NCBI RefSeq assembly: GCF_902459645.1
Contig: NZ_CABPSK010000001.1
Location: 1,860,001 to 1,924,000, forward strand
Length of the DNA: 64,000 nucleotides
DNA from: Pandoraea pneumonica
GTDB lineage: Bacteria; Pseudomonadota; Gammaproteobacteria; Burkholderiales; Burkholderiaceae
Direction of reading: 5' to 3'
Of this stretch, positions 62,343 to 64,000 are shown piece by piece. A model generated the notes under the pieces. It had not been told where the DNA came from and searched no databases. It saw only the letters and a list, made by a program, of their open reading frames with translations. The position numbers were made by a program, and so were the translations under genes. Positions within the stretch are counted from its first letter, which is position 1. Every line of letters begins with the position of its first letter.

Positions 62343-63789
62343 GATAGCGCTCCCTCATGAAATAGATGGCGGGAACTTTGGCACGGCGCTGCACCTCGTC
62401 GTCCCCTTTCCAGAGCACAATTTCTGTACCGCCGGTCACTTCCCCGTGCTTGGAGCCAAGCGCAACATAGCCGACAACGCTTCCCAAGCCCTGCTCCGCA
62501 GGGTACTCAGCGAGAATTTGCGCAATGGAAACCTGAGATTGCCGCGCCAGGATGGACCGAACGTGGGCCTTGAGCGTACGGAAGTCGATTTCCGATTGCC
62601 GAACCAGCTCGCTCACAATTTCGAGGTCCAGTTCGGAAGGCTCCGCCGCCTGCATCGACGAGTCGGTGACGCGCTCAGCTGGGTCATACAGTGCCCACTG
62701 GGACACCGACCTGATTCGACTGCTAGACTGCATGAGTTCGAAGCCCACTTGCTCGTTTGGCCGAACCTCGTTCTTGGCACCCAGCGCGGCCTGCGTGGCC
62801 GCTTTAATGAGGCCATGCAGCCGCCGGTGCTCGAGGAATTCTCGGCTCTGCACAAAGCTCTTGAGGCTACGTGCGAAATGCTGCAGCACATCGTGCACAC
62901 CCCGTCCTTCATTCAACAAGGCTCCCGTCAGTCCCAGCAAGAATTTGCGCTCCTGCGACTCCAGTTGTCGTGCAAAGGGGCGGCCGGTCACCTCATCAAG
63001 CGACTCTCGTAGCGTTGCAGCCTGCTCGCTGTCGGTCAGCAAACGCCAGAACGCATGGAAGGTTCGACCCGCGTCACTCTCGCCAATGAGGTCGACGCCC
63101 GCGAAGAGTTGCTCCAACACGTCGCCGCGGCTACCTTCATTCTCCATCAAGCTCTGACGAAGACCTCGGTTCAACCTCTCGAATTCATCACGAACGCTTC
63201 GGAAGTCGGCTGCGAGCTCTTGCGCCAAAGCTATGACTTCGCGCGCACGCTCCACAGCGCGGTCTGCAGCAAGCGCTTTTACTCCGCCACGCTCGATCTC
63301 CTGAATCGCCAAGTCAATACGGTCGCGCTCAGCGCGCAGCGCAGCCAAACGCGCTTGAGGATTGGTGTTTGTTTCCTCAGCCAGTCGCGATAGCTGGTGA
63401 ATAACGACGGACAAGCGACTCTCGGTTGCCGTGGTACGTGGCTTCAAAAGCCCAGTGACAAAGCGCAGTGCTGTCAGTGCGTCAGCCGACAGCTCGTACT
63501 CCTCTTCAGACACTCCCACAGGGAATCGACGGGTCAACCATCCTTGGTTGAGCCATTCCGCGACATATGCCTGTGGTGTTTGCGGAAGCTCTTCTCCTAC
63601 TGCGCGCAACGCCTCAAGGTCCCGGGTCAGCCTTTCATGGAGCACTGAGCTTGGGAGCTCCTTTTCAGCGTCCATGAACAGAGACTGCAGCAAGGCGATC
63701 ACAACAGGCCCTTTGGTGGCCGCGAGCAAACGCCAGAGTGGCTGCTCACGTAGAGTACGAAAGGCAGCAGCGCCCCGCAACGCCTTCAT
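62326..63789 (-). CDS. jetA: Wadjet subunit JetA (DUF3375, MukF-like kleisin)
   Basis: A 487-residue MukF/kleisin-like subunit of the DUF3375 family. The N-terminal winged helix (about 1-90) holds LLAATKGPVVIALLQSLF; a helical middle includes RFVTGLLKPRTTATESRLS (in part) and the C-terminal winged helix. ATG 63789 is the start that aligns with the family; it overlaps the TGA of the upstream gene in ATGA. A longer frame from 63843 is not needed. Confidence 0.94.
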   Translation of the reverse strand: MKALRGAAAFRTLREQPLWRLLAATKGPVVIALLQSLFMDAEKELPSSVLHERLTRDLEALRAVGEELPQTPQAYVAEWLNQGWLTRRFPVGVSEEEYELSADALTALRFVTGLLKPRTTATESRLSVVIHQLSRLAEETNTNPQARLAALRAERDRIDLAIQEIERGGVKALAADRAVERAREVIALAQELAADFRSVRDEFERLNRGLRQSLMENEGSRGDVLEQLFAGVDLIGESDAGRTFHAFWRLLTDSEQAATLRESLDEVTGRPFARQLESQERKFLLGLTGALLNEGRGVHDVLQHFARSLKSFVQSREFLEHRRLHGLIKAATQAALGAKNEVRPNEQVGFELMQSSSRIRSVSQWALYDPAERVTDSSMQAAEPSELDLEIVSELVRQSEIDFRTLKAHVRSILARQSQVSIAQILAEYPAEQGLGSVVGYVALGSKHGEVTGGTEIVLWKGDDEVQRRAKVPAIYFMRERYLELVD

Positions 63790-64000
63790 GTGCACTCCCG
63801 CGCGAGACGCAACGCACGCGCAGCAACCGGAAAATAGAGCCACTGCTCGGCGACCGATATTCCCGTTGCAGCAACCAGAGCCTCAGCGTACGCAGCGAGT
63901 TGCGGACCGTGCTCAAGGGCCAACTGCTCATTCCGATCGGAGCCACCTGGGTTGGATTTGTGGTCGACAAGAATCCATCCTTTAGAGGATTGCACCAGTA
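63786..64000 (-). CDS. C-terminal end of a RecB/AddA-like helicase-nuclease (partial, runs off window)
   Basis: Only the last about 70 residues are in the window: GWILVDHKSNPGGSDRNEQL, then LEHGPQLAAYAEALVAATG and a C-terminal helix. VDHKS followed by a Gln-Leu-x-x-Tyr motif is the end of a PD-(D/E)xK nuclease domain as in AddA/RecB or UvrD-nuclease fusions. Its stop overlaps the jetA start (ATGA), so it is co-translated with the Wadjet genes. The rest of the gene lies outside, so helicase identity is inferred. Confidence 0.75.
   Translation of the reverse strand, partial: LVQSSKGWILVDHKSNPGGSDRNEQLALEHGPQLAAYAEALVAATGISVAEQWLYFPVAARALRLARECT

Noticed and set aside
1-64000. CRISPR arrays, rRNA genes, prophage structural genes, conjugation genes
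   Set aside because: None was seen on either strand.

Overview
The window is a high-GC chromosomal segment from a Burkholderiaceae-like beta-proteobacterium. Pandoraea or a close relative is my best guess. This rests on the Burkholderia-type porin, the ybgC-tolQRAB-pal-cpoB block, DUF2501 and archaic pilus genes, and codon use; a species cannot be fixed from sequence alone. Dense, mostly GC-rich core-like DNA fills about 1-44 kb and 50.5-55.9 kb. Two stretches look accessory: 44.1-50.5 kb (small orphan genes, repeats, long gaps) and 55.9-64 kb (a decayed IS and a plasmid-defence operon).

Region 1-6.5 kb is a coherent cluster: outer-membrane porin, small protein, MFS transporter, PyrK-like and class 1B PyrD-like dihydroorotate dehydrogenase subunits, and an M20 carbamoyl-amino-acid amidohydrolase. 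Three near-identical 16-bp palindromes precede three of its transcription units. The set matches a catabolic orotate or dihydroorotate route (orotate, dihydroorotate, N-carbamoyl-aspartate, aspartate); the dihydroorotase step is not in the window. Region 6.5-20.6 kb holds an M20 dipeptidase, two related tiny membrane proteins missed by length cut-offs, an exported nuclease, PaiB, DUF2501, an Mrr-like protein with a doubtful active site, PAP2, TSUP, a phosphoribosyltransferase, an ACT-domain GcvR-like protein, SRPBCC, IclR and a beta-hydroxyacid dehydrogenase.

Region 20.9-26.3 kb is the complete Tol-Pal operon. It is followed by a YeeE-type thiosulfate transporter and tRNA-Lys(UUU) with a consensus promoter and terminator. 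Region 28-32.6 kb is a four-gene Csu-like archaic chaperone-usher pilus operon. Region 33-44 kb carries an exported protein, an orphan NuoM-like subunit, a flavin reductase, a lipoprotein/membrane protein/GDPD operon divergent from an exported caspase-Sel1 protein, a FrnE-type DsbA protein and a DHA2 efflux pump.

Region 44.1-50.5 kb is a patchwork of small hypothetical genes, an SDR and a GIY-YIG nuclease, with a short repeat family scattered through the gaps. Region 50.5-55.8 kb has a divergent DJ-1/MocR pair, YdcF, DUF3224, VOC, lipocalin-like and LysR genes. A broken IS3-family element (55,901-57,092) then abuts a complete jetABCD (Wadjet type I) operon, whose last gene ends inside the IS inverted repeat. 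jetA is translationally coupled to the 3' end of a nuclease-like (RecB/AddA-type) gene that runs off the window. This coupling and the orotate-type cluster are the most interesting items.
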